A stretch of DNA of 64,000 bases. Origin: Telopea speciosissima. Its lineage: Eukaryota; Streptophyta; Magnoliopsida; Proteales; Proteaceae. How positions within the stretch are numbered: the stretch's first letter is position 1; every line of letters begins with the position of its first letter. Of the stretch, positions 1 through 10,722 are shown piece by piece. The stretch is from NCBI RefSeq assembly GCF_018873765.1, contig NC_057925.1, positions 1,504,927-1,568,926 of the forward strand. The letters are read 5' to 3'. The position numbers and the translations under genes were made by a program. The notes below the pieces were generated by a model that worked only from the letters and a program-made list of their open reading frames with translations, searched no databases and was not told where the DNA came from.

Positions 1-9
1 GAGATTGGT

Positions 10-3000
10 TTAGCGACTTAACCGAACTGGCAGCCCAAAGTTTTGATAAATTTTGAGTTCTCCATCCAACCCTGCTGCTACCACCACAAGACCCCATGCT
101 GTTGCTTGAATGCAATTATTAGGCCCATTGCTATTGCCACCTTCAAAAGATGACCAAGATGAAGAATTGCCTAAAGCAGAATTAGAAGGTGAATCCCCAT
201 ACTTCAAAGAACTTGAAGCTAAAGTGAATGAGGCACTCTCACTGATGTCCGAGTCCGACCTAAAATGTGTCGCTTTATTGCTGATTCTCGAGTCTGACAT
301 CTCCACTATGTTATTCTTCCTTGGAAGAGGTGGGAGATTTTTTCTATTGCTATTGTTCATGAATGCATCTTCAAGGTTTAAATTTGAAGCCCCAATAGGT
401 GGAAGAGGTGGCAAAAATGAACGCTTTGATTGTCTCTTTGATTGCAATGGCACCATCGGTGGTTCATACTTAGTACAACCAGGCCATGCAATTGCAACAG
501 AAACATCTTTGCAGTAGAATTGCTCATAAGACCGAGTAGTAGTCAAACCTTTGGCTTTTCCACCACCTATATTTTTTATCTCATCACGCTTCCATACATA
601 TATTTGAGAATCTTCACTTGCGCTTACAATATATTTTCCATCTGCGGTGAATGATGCTGATATTTGACTACTTGTATTACGAAAGCCTGTCCACAATCAA
701 TTTACTCTTAATTTGTAACAATGCATTGTTAGGTGTATTAAGATGAAATCCACACAAATTTAAACTTATAATAGATAACTAGCCAGTTTTGTCTTAGCAT
801 CATTATTGTGAATGAACCCAATAAATCACATGAACTAGAATAAATTAATTCTAAAATAAAATAAAAAAACTATTTTGCATGATCCCATTTAGGAAGGGCT
901 TCTTATACATTCCACCATTTTGAGCCATGTGTACAAATGATGTGGTGATTTCGACTATTGGATAGAAAACTAGTCATGTGCTAAATTTCATTCTCAATTG
1001 AACAAATGCCCTCCAATGTATGTCCATGCATGCTTATGGCACTACTCTGACCATTATTATGCACTCTCCCATATTTTTGGATTTCTTAAAACTCTATTTT
1101 GGTACTCAACAAACTTTGTTTGGATTGAAATCAGTTAGGTGACCCAAGGCTTCACCTGTCCACAATTTGAGCCCTCTTTGAGTTGTTACATTTCAAATAT
1201 TTGGGAATGCTTAAGAAGCAATGGACTCTGAAGGAAAACTATCTTACTTAATATCCAATTTGTTCATGCTGTCATTAAATATTGATCACACAAATTAAAG
1301 TGGATTGAATCGGACTCATCTTTTATTGGGTTAACATCTATTTAGTGGTATCACGATAATTTTTATGGATATTCTTCATTATTGTTATGGGAGAGGGTTT
1401 CCTACGAGGACAATGTAAGAAGAAATCTGCACACTACAACCAATGAGGGGTTGGAAAATGGTATCATCCATATGGGACTACATGAGGCCCACGTAGTCAG
1501 AATAGGAGTGAGAAAAATCAGTGTGGGTACCCCTATTTATTATATGATGAGGATATAAAGGAATTTGTACCAGGACATTGTAGGAATCTTTTTCCCTATT
1601 GTTACATATAAACCGCTACTTTGTTGAACTACACTATCCAACTAGAAGGTTCTATAGGGAATTGTTAATAGATATTTTTTGTGGAATAGAACACTACCTG
1701 GTTGTGCACCTTACGTGGCGACCACGCCCAGACACAGAACCGCCTTGGGACGCCTTGAAAAATCCACCTTTACATGGGGGCAAGGTGGTCTATGTTTGGG
1801 TGTGGTCACCATGCTAAGTGTAGGCGCGGGTAGCATTCTTTCTCTCATACTTTTTATAGAGTTTGTAAATATACTAAGGGAGTGTGTCCTACGCTAGCAC
1901 TCCCATGAGTCTATCTATCTCCTCCTCAACTGTTTTGAGGAGGAGGAGGTAGATAGACTCATGGGAGTGCTGGCATAGGCCACACTCTTAGACAGAAAAC
2001 TAGTTCCCATATACTAGGGGTGTCAATGGGCCGGTTCGGGCCGGTTTCGGTTTGGGCTTTTCGATTTCGGTGTGACTTTTATAGAAACCGAAACCAAACC
2101 ATTAAGAAATATTCGATTTCGGTGCGGTTTGGTTTCGTGTCGGTTTCGATTTATGATAACGGGTTGATATCGGTTTGGTACCGGTTTTATATAACTAGTA
2201 AGGTCCGGTTAGTGCTAATTTTTCTTCTCTTTCTCTTTTAAGTACATAAAATATTTCAAATACAATGCATCTTTGTATCCTATGTCCTATGGCCTATGGA
2301 TACAATTGGTTGGGTAATCACTAATAAAGGATATGAGATAAAGTGAGAAACTATCACAACACATTTAGGGGACAATGGGGCATTAGGCATTTACTGATTT
2401 ACTCATTTATCGGGTTAGGTCGGTTCGATTTGGGTTCGGGCTACCGGTGCACTGTCGGGCTAACCCAAACCAAACCAAACCGTTTGCCTTTCTGGATCCA
2501 CAAACCGAACCGAACCATTAAGAGCTCGGTTCGGTGTGGTCCGGGCTCGTTCGGGTTGGTTTGGGCCGGTTTCATCGGTTCGGGTTGTGTATTGACACCC
2601 TTACCATATACTAAATTCATTTATCTGCTTGATAACTAGATTTTCTTCACGTCTATTGGTATATTTTAATAATCAAGTTATGGAAGAGTAATAAAATTAC
2701 TACTAATTAATATGGTACATGTATCATATTACGGAACTAAAATTCATATGGTGCATATGCATGTGATACTCATCGTAGATTTTAATGAAATTTTGTTGTT
2801 TAGTTTGCCTGAATTACAACATATTTTATTCTCAATTTCTCATGTTAGGTGGTTAGTCTTTTATAAGTACAATAAGCAGTTTCACTTCAGTGATTGAGTT
2901 TTTCCTCTAATTATTTTCTCAAGTTGGAAACAATTATTTGTATCAAAATTCAAAGATATAGTTTTAAAATACTTGATGATTTTGCATAATCATTCATTAT

Positions 3001-6000
3001 ATAGTTTCAAGATACTTGATGAATTTCACTTCCACTCATATGAAGTTTTGTGTGTGTGTGCTAATGAAATTTCTGCACAAAGTACTGCAAATTCACATCA
3101 TTAAGATTGATGTAAACAATACCTATAAATTTGTGAATGATATCAGAACCATCAAATATCCGGATTCGTGAATCGGCGGAAGTTACCAGCACCTCAGATG
3201 GATTATTTGGGGCAAACTGAGTGTCAAGGGCATTTGATACAATAAGCAACATGTAAAAATTATTTATTAATGTTCAAAAAGTACAAAATGTAAATAAATA
3301 TTTTCTTTCAAATTTTCAAAAGGATAAAATAGAAGAAGTTACCTCAAAGCCAGTAATCTTTTTTCCATTAGACTTCTTTTTGGGTTGGACATCTATTTGA
3401 CCTTTTTGATCTAGTTTATATTCTGAAGAACCATAAAAATGGATATAAATATATGTCAAGGGAATTTAAAAGATGATTTGTAAGAGAATAGCACTAGTAA
3501 AAAATCTTGATATTAATATGTTCACTCTCCATATTGGGAACATGTTTTAAACATATCAAGAGTGTGACATAGAGAGGCCCCATCTAAAACAACTGCTTGG
3601 TATAAAAATAAAATTACATGAATGGTCTTAGTCATCAAAGTTATAGATCAATTTTCTTTCTGAAAAACCATGTTTCTTTATCTAGAAATATGCAATAGAT
3701 TAAGCTAAGGCTTTTCATATAGTGACAATTTTATTAGAAAGATACTATTTACGAGGTTATCAACTAACACCACCATATTTTTATTTTATTTTTTTACTCA
3801 AGACCTCCATGTTTTCCATTTATCTAGAAAAAAAAAATGTAATAGATAAAGTTAAGGTCTTTCACATGGTGATAGTAGAAGTACAAATATCCTACTTGTG
3901 AGGATTAACATATAAAGCTAACTATTCCCAAATCTTATTCGAAATATCTTTGTAATTTATTTTTCAACACTAATCGAGGAATTTGAATCCGTGTATCATT
4001 TATTCTTAATAAACTAATAATTCAATCCATCAATATTTATAAGATATTAAATAAGGAGTTTTAAAGGACACAAAATCATGTGCACACACATTTATCATTA
4101 GAAGTTTCTCAAATTAAAACATTCTCTTGATTTCTACAAGTAAATGAGATCTCCAAACACTCTTAGTTCAAAATCATATAATAGCAAAAACAAAAAATAT
4201 TTTAATAGAATAATATTAGAATCATGAGCACCACAAATTTTTTAAAGCTATGTTTGGTATGCATTCTTGAAATGCATTCTAGGATGATTTTGCATTCCCA
4301 AACGATAAAAACAACTATTTTTATCATCCAAAAATGTGAAATTGACCTAGAATGCATACCAAATGCTGTCTAAAATACAACAAGAGATCGGTAAAATGGC
4401 AACATACCAGTTGTGTTGTATAAACGGCAACTCCCTTTATGTGAACCAACTAATGCACCCTTCAATTAGGAAAAAAACAAAAAAAAAAAACTCAACTTTT
4501 GCATATAAGTCAATCAAATGCTCATATTAACTTCAATGAAGTACCAAACTTAATAATTGGTAAGCAAAAAGAGAAACAGTGAGAGTCACAAAATCAATAT
4601 ATGTGAACCTGTCCATTAGGAGTGTAGCAAGTAGCAGTGACCATTTCATGAATATCTGTCCAGTCCACAACTTGCCGATCTGGTATATTCCATAATCTGA
4701 CCTTTCCATCTAATGAACCACTAATGAAGTATCTATCGTCTACTGGGTTAAATTGTGTACAAGTAACTGCCAAAGAATTTAAAATAATAATAATAATAAT
4801 AATAAACAGAGCAAATGAAATTATATAAAAATAAATACTGCATAACTATGTTCAAATTATGATGAAGTATGCATGTGTCTTACCGTAGTCATTGTGAGCA
4901 AACACCCTTAAACAAGTCTTGCTTTCCATGTCCCATAGCCTAACAGTTTTGTCCATTGATGAAGAAAGTAATTGCTGCACAAACATTAAGAAAAAAATCC
5001 ACTTTGTTGTTCTTTCATTGACAAAGCTTAAGGTATGTTTGGTATACATTTTTGGAATGCATTCTGGGTCAATTTTGTATTCTCAGACGATAAAAACAAC
5101 TATTTTTTAAAACATTAAAAAAAAAAAATCACGATATAAGGATGGTGCATGAACATACATGCGGGAAGGTATTCTGAAAAATGAATGTATGGTATATGAA
5201 TGAATTTGAGTTAGAAATTTGACACGTGACTCATTCCTAGATATCCAACCGTTGAAATTAAAACAATATTCTTCTACATGATAGAATTAGGTGTATTGAC
5301 CTTAGTTCCCAATTTTTGCCAAAATTAAACTAATTTTATGATTTGCCCCCTTTACTATGGCGTTTTTCTTTTTTCCATTTCCTTTCATACATTTGGTGAT
5401 GATTTTAGAAGCATGGTTAGGACTCATAATGCGAGTTGAGCTAGATGGGATTTTGGAAAATGGAAGCCCAACTTGAGCCTGGCCCAACCCGACCTAGAAT
5501 GGGTTGCTCGACCCTAGCCCAGCCTAACTCCAACCCTAGTTGGTTTGGGTCGGGCTTGATGTCGATATCATTTCAGCAAATGTACTCCTATTTATAACAA
5601 ATTTTAATAAATCATTTATGTGATGCATGTATAAGCTTATCAAAGCAATCTAAATAAATATTTGCCAAGTGATAGATCTAATGGGGATGACTCAAATTTT
5701 GGGGACAAGTTGACTTGAAAGTCTCAAGGAGAGGGTGGGATTGGGAGGGCATGGGGGTCATTTTCATAAGATGTGAGAGAGAGAGAGAGACACACACACC
5801 CAGCCTGGGCACAATGCCGATGTGCCCAACCTTTATTCTAAAATTTAATAGTTATATAATAATTATTTCGTAATTACAAAGAAAAATAAAGATTAATGTT
5901 CAAATTATGTATATACTTAGGAATTTTAAACTTATTCTAATGTTAAGAGTGCCTAGAACCATTAAAGAACCAAATTCGAACCGTCTCATTACTAAATGAG

Positions 6001-7990
6001 ACCGGATCCTAGTTTTGGAAGATATTGGTCACTTGGGACTAGAACCGATTAAGAACCATCTCGATAAATCAGAACCGTCTTGATTGGTACCCGGCCTTAA
6101 CCACTTGGGATGGGTTGCTCGACCCTAGCCCAGCTTGACTCCAATCCTAGTTGGTTCTGGGTCAGGCTGAGCCGGGCTAGGATTGAGGCAGCCGGGTTGG
6201 TGATTGTGGGAGTAGCAAACACATAAGCACAATAGTAGGGATCCAGATCTTCTATGGCACGCTGCCCGTAGCGGCCTGTGCAGTGCAGACTGAGCCGTGC
6301 GCACAATGGTCGCCTTAACCCCGCTTGGGCATAAGGTGTTCAGGCAGGGGAAAGGCGGTCATTGGGCATGCAGCTCAGTCTGCGCCGCTTAGGCCGCTAC
6401 GAGCAGCGTGCCGTAGAGGATCTGAATTGCAAGAGTAGATCGACTGACCTGAGATATGGACCAAGAGAGGTCCAAAACATCATCTAGATGACCTTCTAAA
6501 GAGCAAATGGGCTTCTCCGACAAGGAGAAGACACTGTCCGACATCATCAAATGATCTTGAATCAAACCTTTTTTGCCGTTGGACGGCATCTTCCCTTTCC
6601 TCTTCTTCTCCAATGGAATCACTTGACCCTCTTCAAGTGGCTGGTTGGTCACAATCGCACCTGCCATGGGATGGATTGGTGTGGAACTGGAACTGGAACT
6701 AGAAACGGAAGTACTCCCTTCCTCCGGCGACTTTGCCGCGGCCACCGCTGCCGCCACCGCCGACGATATCGCATCACATTCAATCACTTCCCATATATGA
6801 ATCACGCGATCTTCTCCTGCGCTCGCAAGGTAACGTGTATCAAAACTGAACTTAATGGTCCAAATCGAACCCTGATGAGCTTGAATTTCTTGAGACATGT
6901 ATAATCCCGTGAACTCCTTACAGGATTTCCCATGTTGATGCACTTTGGTCCATGATTGTGATGGTTGCTCCATTAATGGAGAACTATCCTTATTCCAATT
7001 CTCCTTGTCGCCTATCAGTCCGGTCACCGAGTTTGCCATGTTCTTCAACCATGCCGCTCCTCTTCTCTTGCTATATTTCAAGCTCTTCCCAATGATGGGA
7101 TTCAGGTTCGTTAGATTTATGCTCACTTTCCTGACTGCGACACCGAAATCTTTCAACACATTTGGGGAATACCCTTCGCTCTTCTCGAATTCCTCTCGGG
7201 TTAACTCTTTCCCTGTTTGAAGATCACTGACTCTGTTCCACATTCCGTCGTCGTCGGCGTTGACGACGATGAACTCCTTACCGCTCTTTAGATTCTTTAT
7301 CAGAACAAACCCACCACCTTCCCCTTTCAGAGCAGAGAGGTTAGGGTTTCGGTCAAACCCTGAAGCTGTTCGGAGAAGATGACGCTTCGATGAAACGCCA
7401 AGAAGATCTTTCATTCTTTGTTGGACAATCAAGGAGGAAGATGACATGGATCCATCTGATGCTGATCGAACAATCAAAGTGGGAGCCGATGGAGGAGAGG
7501 AGGCTGGTAGTGGTGGATGTTCTGATTGCTTCAAATGCTTTATTAGTTCTTGTTCTTCCCTTTTTGAGGAGACCTTGATTGTGCGCGCACGTAGAGATGA
7601 GATGGCTTTTATAGAGGGGGCTTTTATAGAAGCAGCACCGGCCAAGCCCATGCCTTTAAGAAGCTTCTTGCGCCGCTCCTCAATGGACCCTGGTTCGGCC
7701 ATCCAGATGTTATAGTCATCGAACATTGTAGCGACGGATGTTGTTGTTGTTGTTGTTGATGTTGATAAGGCCGGTGGCGCCGCTGCGGTGATGAGGCCAC
7801 GAAATTCCGCTGGTGGGGCTGAGTAACAGGACGCAAAGGACATGCGGCTGTCGTCGTAGTCTTCATCATCGTCGGAACCAGAGGAAGCCATGTCCATGGC
7901 CATGACAGAGGACATCCGATCGAACGACTCGAAGAATTGATCGTCATCGTCTCCCCCCCAGCTCATCAACATCAATCTCCTATCGGCCAT
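10..7990 (-). CDS. WD40-repeat protein, plant WDR44-like family (7 exons, 897 aa)
   Basis: Exons on the minus strand are 7990-6449, 4974-4884, 4766-4609, 4459-4408, 3422-3343, 3216-3123 and 686-10. All introns are GT-AG, the phases join without a stop, and the stop codon is at 10-12. The N-terminus is acidic and Ser-rich with [13 protein letters not shown] at residues 16-28, a signature of plant WD40 proteins annotated as WD repeat-containing protein 44-like. A Ser/Pro-rich linker follows. WD repeats begin near residue 369 ([12 protein letters not shown] ... DRVIHIWEV), are interrupted by a low-complexity Ala/Ser insert at about 405-440, and resume at [13 protein letters not shown]. Later exons give [23 protein letters not shown] and [10 protein letters not shown] repeats, and the C-terminus ends with a [13 protein letters not shown] repeat. 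The family is a beta-propeller scaffold; human WDR44 binds Rab11, but the plant role is not established. The 3' UTR lies beyond the left edge of the window. Confidence 0.9.
1875..1990. repeat. Foldback MITE in WD40 intron 6
   Basis: Two arms of about 52 bp form a near-perfect hairpin (left arm from TAAGGGAGTGTG, right arm ending CACACTCTTA) around a loop of only a few bases at about 1930-1935. Each arm carries CACTCCCATGAGTCTATCT. A single arm of the same family occurs at about 19727-19790, and a related end (GGAGCCACACTCTTGGACAG) occurs at 8566-8585, so this is a dispersed family. Confidence 0.75.
2015..2603. mobile_element. hAT-type MITE (589 bp) with 8-bp target-site duplication
   Basis: Terminal inverted repeats are TAGGGGTGTCAAT on the left and ATTGACACCCTTA on the right, with one mismatch. 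The element is flanked by the perfect 8-bp direct repeat CCATATAC at 2007-2014 and 2604-2611. The 8-bp duplication and TAGGGGTG-type end are typical of hAT elements. The interior is GGTTTCGG/GGTTCGG-rich with no coding capacity. It sits in intron 6 of the WD40 gene. Confidence 0.85.
4246..4374. repeat. Small foldback MITE in WD40 intron 4
   Basis: TATGTTTGGTATGCATTC at the left pairs with GAATGCATACCAAATGCTG at the right; the arms are about 55 bp around an ACAACTATTTTTATC centre. It ends about 34 bp from exon 4. A half copy with the same left arm is at 5032-5112. Confidence 0.75.
5032..5112. repeat. Half copy of the 4246-4374 MITE
   Basis: GGTATGTTTGGTATACATTT...GATAAAAACAACTATTTTTT matches the left arm and loop of the MITE at 4246-4374, but no right arm follows. 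It lies in WD40 intron 1, about 60 bp upstream of exon 2. Confidence 0.6.
5495..6180. repeat. Direct-repeat pair in WD40 intron 1
   Basis: A segment of about 60 bp beginning GGGTTGCTCGACCCTAGCCC occurs at about 5501-5556 and again at about 6112-6170, with a few substitutions. These are probably ends of related GGGTCGGGC-type MITEs. The interval also holds a short (GA)n/(CA)n tract at 5777-5800. Confidence 0.6.
6240..6427. repeat. Foldback MITE 21 bp from the WD40 exon-1 splice donor
   Basis: The left arm ATCCAGATCTTCTATGGCAC pairs with the right arm GTGCCGTAGAGGATCTGAAT; the arms run on for about 55 bp (…AGCGGCCTG…CAGACTGAGC versus GCTCAGTCTGCG…AGGCCGCT). The end signature CAGATCCTCTACGGC is shared with foldback elements at 34298-34545 and 50193-50447, which defines a family. 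Confidence 0.75.
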
Positions 7991-9713
7991 CTTCGTACAT
8001 TACCGTGCACCCCCACGGACACCGGGGGTGGAAGGAAGGGAGAGGAAAGAGATTTTTCTGCAAATCTGAATTTTTATTCCAGGAGAGAAGGAGACGTGTG
8101 TATGTGATTGTGTTCGAAGAGAGGTGGAGGTGGAGGTGGAGGAGTACGGGAAGGCCTTGATTGTAGGAAGTCAAACATGGGAAAATATTCGATCAAATCT
8201 GTCCGTTCGTTAGGTAGTTAGAGAGCAAAACCCTTGATTATAGCGATTGAAGTTATTTGACCAGTTGATTTCAATCAGACGAGTCGGATTCCATCATAAC
8301 CTCCAACAAACTAACTGTCAACCGTATTAATTGATTGGTCATTGAAATTAAAAAAAGCGAACCCCTTGTCTCTATCTATCTGGGAGCACAGATTTCATCC
8401 TCTCAAGTGCACTGACAATGAACCATTCTTAAGAATCCAATCGTAAAAATATGGGCGCTCACAGAGGATAAATTTCTTTGGGAGCATGCCCCTGTGCAAG
8501 TGTGGGCACCAATGGGAATGCACATAGTTGGGTGGTCATTTTGCCCTATGTTGTATTGGGCACTGGAGCCACACTCTTGGACAGAGATCTTTTTCTCTTA
8601 AAAAAATCTAATCATCTGATCAACCTTATGCTTGAGTCTTCTTGACTCTTGATGCCCCATTCCAATTCAACGGCAATTTGGGGTACTGATACAATGGGGG
8701 GAATTTAGTCCTGACATTGATCTGGTAGAAGCCTACTTTGAATAGGGTTTTAAAGCTCATAATCTATGATGACAACGATCAATGTTGATTCTACTAGATT
8801 AAAATCCTCAACAATTCCTTCATCTTGCGGTGTCTTGCAGTTCAGGTCTTAGAGTTTGACACATGGAAGATGCTTCATCCAACTGTGTGAGCTTGATTGA
8901 CCCATTTTATTTTTTCTTTCTTATTGAGCTCGGCATTGTTGGATGTCGCATCTTTCATGTGTCGAGTTCTAAGATCCGAACTGCAAGATTAAGGCACTAA
9001 AGAGGATTTTTTTTTTCTCCCGATTCTGATTTGATTTATATCGGAATGGGCTTGAATCGGTCTAAAAAGCACTAGAATCGTAATATTCAAGGAATATTCT
9101 TATGACTCTGGTGTTTATTTCAATGAACCAGCCGTCTCAATTCGTTAGAAATCAGCGATTCTGATCAAATCCATCGATTCCGATTTGATTCACCAGAGTC
9201 TTAAAACTCTGGCAATGAAACCCATGGCTTACGGGAAGTTGATTATACGTACCTGAAATAGGATCCTCGCTTGGGTTCGTCAGGTATCATCAGTTGAGGG
9301 GTATAGATCTTACGTTCTGATTTGGGCCAATCAGAACCGACGAATTGGTAGACACATCTGGTTCTCTGATGGGGTTAGGTTACACATGACCATCAAAATG
9401 CACTGGATCATATCTTAAATAGACAAAGACAGTTTTTATCTGTTGTCCAGATTTATAAAAAAATAAAAATAAATAAATGAAACATAGGGAAAATGGATCC
9501 CACCACTTACTGTATGATGGTCCCCACCTCGAGCACCCTTCTATCTATCCAGAATCCATTTCTCCCTACTTTCTTTACTTCTTTCTCTTCTCGTCCCCAC
9601 TTCGCATCTTCTCCGGCTCTCTCTAACCCTCTCTCACTTTCCGTCACGTATAAGGTATATTACAGTCCACCGACGATACACAAAACAAAAAACCCTTCCA
9701 AAGAAGAAAAGAA
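7991..9713. other. Divergent intergenic region between WD40 and MYB genes
   Basis: The two genes are transcribed away from each other, so this 1.7 kb holds both promoters. The part next to the WD40 gene is its 5' leader. At about 8455-8600 there is a MITE-like segment ending GCCACACTCTTGGACAGAG, and at 8801-9010 a foldback element (separate entry). Directly before the MYB is a CT-rich leader at about 9540-9645 and a TATAAGGTATA at 9650-9660; ATTTATAAAAAAA at about 9451 is an alternative TATA. I see no other gene. Confidence 0.6.
8801..9010. repeat. Foldback MITE (ATCCTC...GACATCCAAC family)
   Basis: The left arm (AAATCCTC ... TCTTGCAGTTC ... TTAGAGTTTGACACATGGAA) pairs with the right arm (TTTCATGTGTCGAGTTCTAA ... 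GAACTGCAAGA ... GAGGATTT), about 95 bp each. The internal motif GACATCCAAC and its variants link it to 23484-23690 and to the half elements in the hexosaminidase introns near 36600, 52690 and 57910. Confidence 0.7.
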
Positions 9714-10722
9714 ATGAGAAAGCCGGCAACGGGATCAGCATCGGCAACAGCGGCGGCGGCGATGGCGACGATGGCATCTGGTTCTTCATCGTCGAGTAAG
9801 ACGCCGTGTTGTAGTAAGGTTGGTCTGAAAAGAGGGCCGTGGACTCCCGAAGAAGATGAGCTTCTCGCCAATTACATCAAAAGAGAAGGAGAAGGACGAT
9901 GGCGGACACTGCCGAAGCGAGCTGGACTTCTCCGTTGTGGTAAAAGCTGTCGTCTCCGTTGGATGAACTATCTCAGACCTTCCGTCAAACGTGGACAGAT
10001 CGCTCCCGATGAAGAAGATCTCATCCTTCGTCTTCACCGTCTTCTCGGTAACCGGTAACAAACAAACCCTACCTTTCTTCTTCTTCTTCTGCTAACTACA
10101 CTTCTAATCTTGTTAAAATTTGATGTGGACATGCAGTTGGTCTTTGATTGCTGGAAGAATTCCTGGACGTACAGATAACGAAATCAAGAACTATTGGAAC
10201 ACACATCTAAGCAAGAAGTTGATTAGCCAAGGAATAGATCCAAGAACACACAAGCCATTAAACCCTAACCCTAATTCATCATCACCACCAGCCGATACTC
10301 ATCCTCCTCCACTTCCACCTCAACCTCAACCTCAACCTGCACCAAAAGTTTCTACAAACCCTAATCCACACGAAACCAATCTTGACGAGAATAATTGGCA
10401 GAACTCAGATGGATTGATGATAGGAAGTCATGGAAACAGTAACGAGGATGATGAAGATGGTGGGATAAGCATGGATTACTGCACCGACGATGTTTTCTCT
10501 TCTTTCTTCAATTCACTTATCAATGAAGAATTATTTGTAAACCAACAACAACAACTGCATCATCATCATCATCAGCAGCAGCAGCAGCAGCAACCGATTG
10601 CACCAACAGATCCTTTAGTTTCTTCTATTTGGGAAGCTGCACTTACATCTTCAGCAACTAATACTTTCAATAATGAAGATGAACACAAGCGACTCTTGGA
10701 TCACATCAATAAGCGTTTCTGA
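9714..10722 (+). CDS. MYB5: R2R3-MYB transcription factor, MYB5 / VvMYB5a / PH4 clade (308 aa)
   Basis: Exon 1 is 9714-10054, a GT-AG intron occupies 10055-10136, and exon 2 is 10137-10722. The junction rebuilds LGNR-WSLIAG, the conserved R3 intron site; the usual R2 intron is absent. R2 (about 39-90) has Trp43, 63 and 83; R3 (about 92-141) has Ile96 in place of the first Trp, then Trp115 and Trp134. The bHLH-binding signature is complete: D102-L103, R106, L110, L117, R121. [16 protein letters not shown] follows R3. An acidic motif [19 protein letters not shown] (about 227-245) is characteristic of the MYB5 clade. A His/Gln tract (about 250-265) is encoded by CAT/CAG repeats. Members of this clade act with bHLH and WD40 (TTG1) partners on proanthocyanidin, seed-coat or vacuolar-acidification genes; that role here is inferred from family. 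The first ATG was chosen because Ala/Ser-rich leaders are common in the clade. Confidence 0.93.
10559..10592 (+). repeat. Coding CAT/CAG microsatellite in the MYB gene
   Basis: Runs of CAT then CAG encode a His then Gln stretch near residues 255-265 of the MYB protein. It is likely length-polymorphic. Confidence 0.8.

Larger units (their letters stand above)
687..3122 (-). other. WD40 intron 6 (2.4 kb)
   Basis: This GT-AG intron separates the last two exons. Apart from the foldback element and the hAT MITE listed separately, it holds a GC-richer patch at about 1695-1830 (ACGTGGCGACCACGCCC...GGTGTGGTCACC), itself resembling an inverted repeat. I see no coding sequence. Confidence 0.8.

Noticed and set aside
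110-517. Plus-strand frame of 135 codons
   Set aside because: Shadow of the last WD40 exon on the opposite strand.
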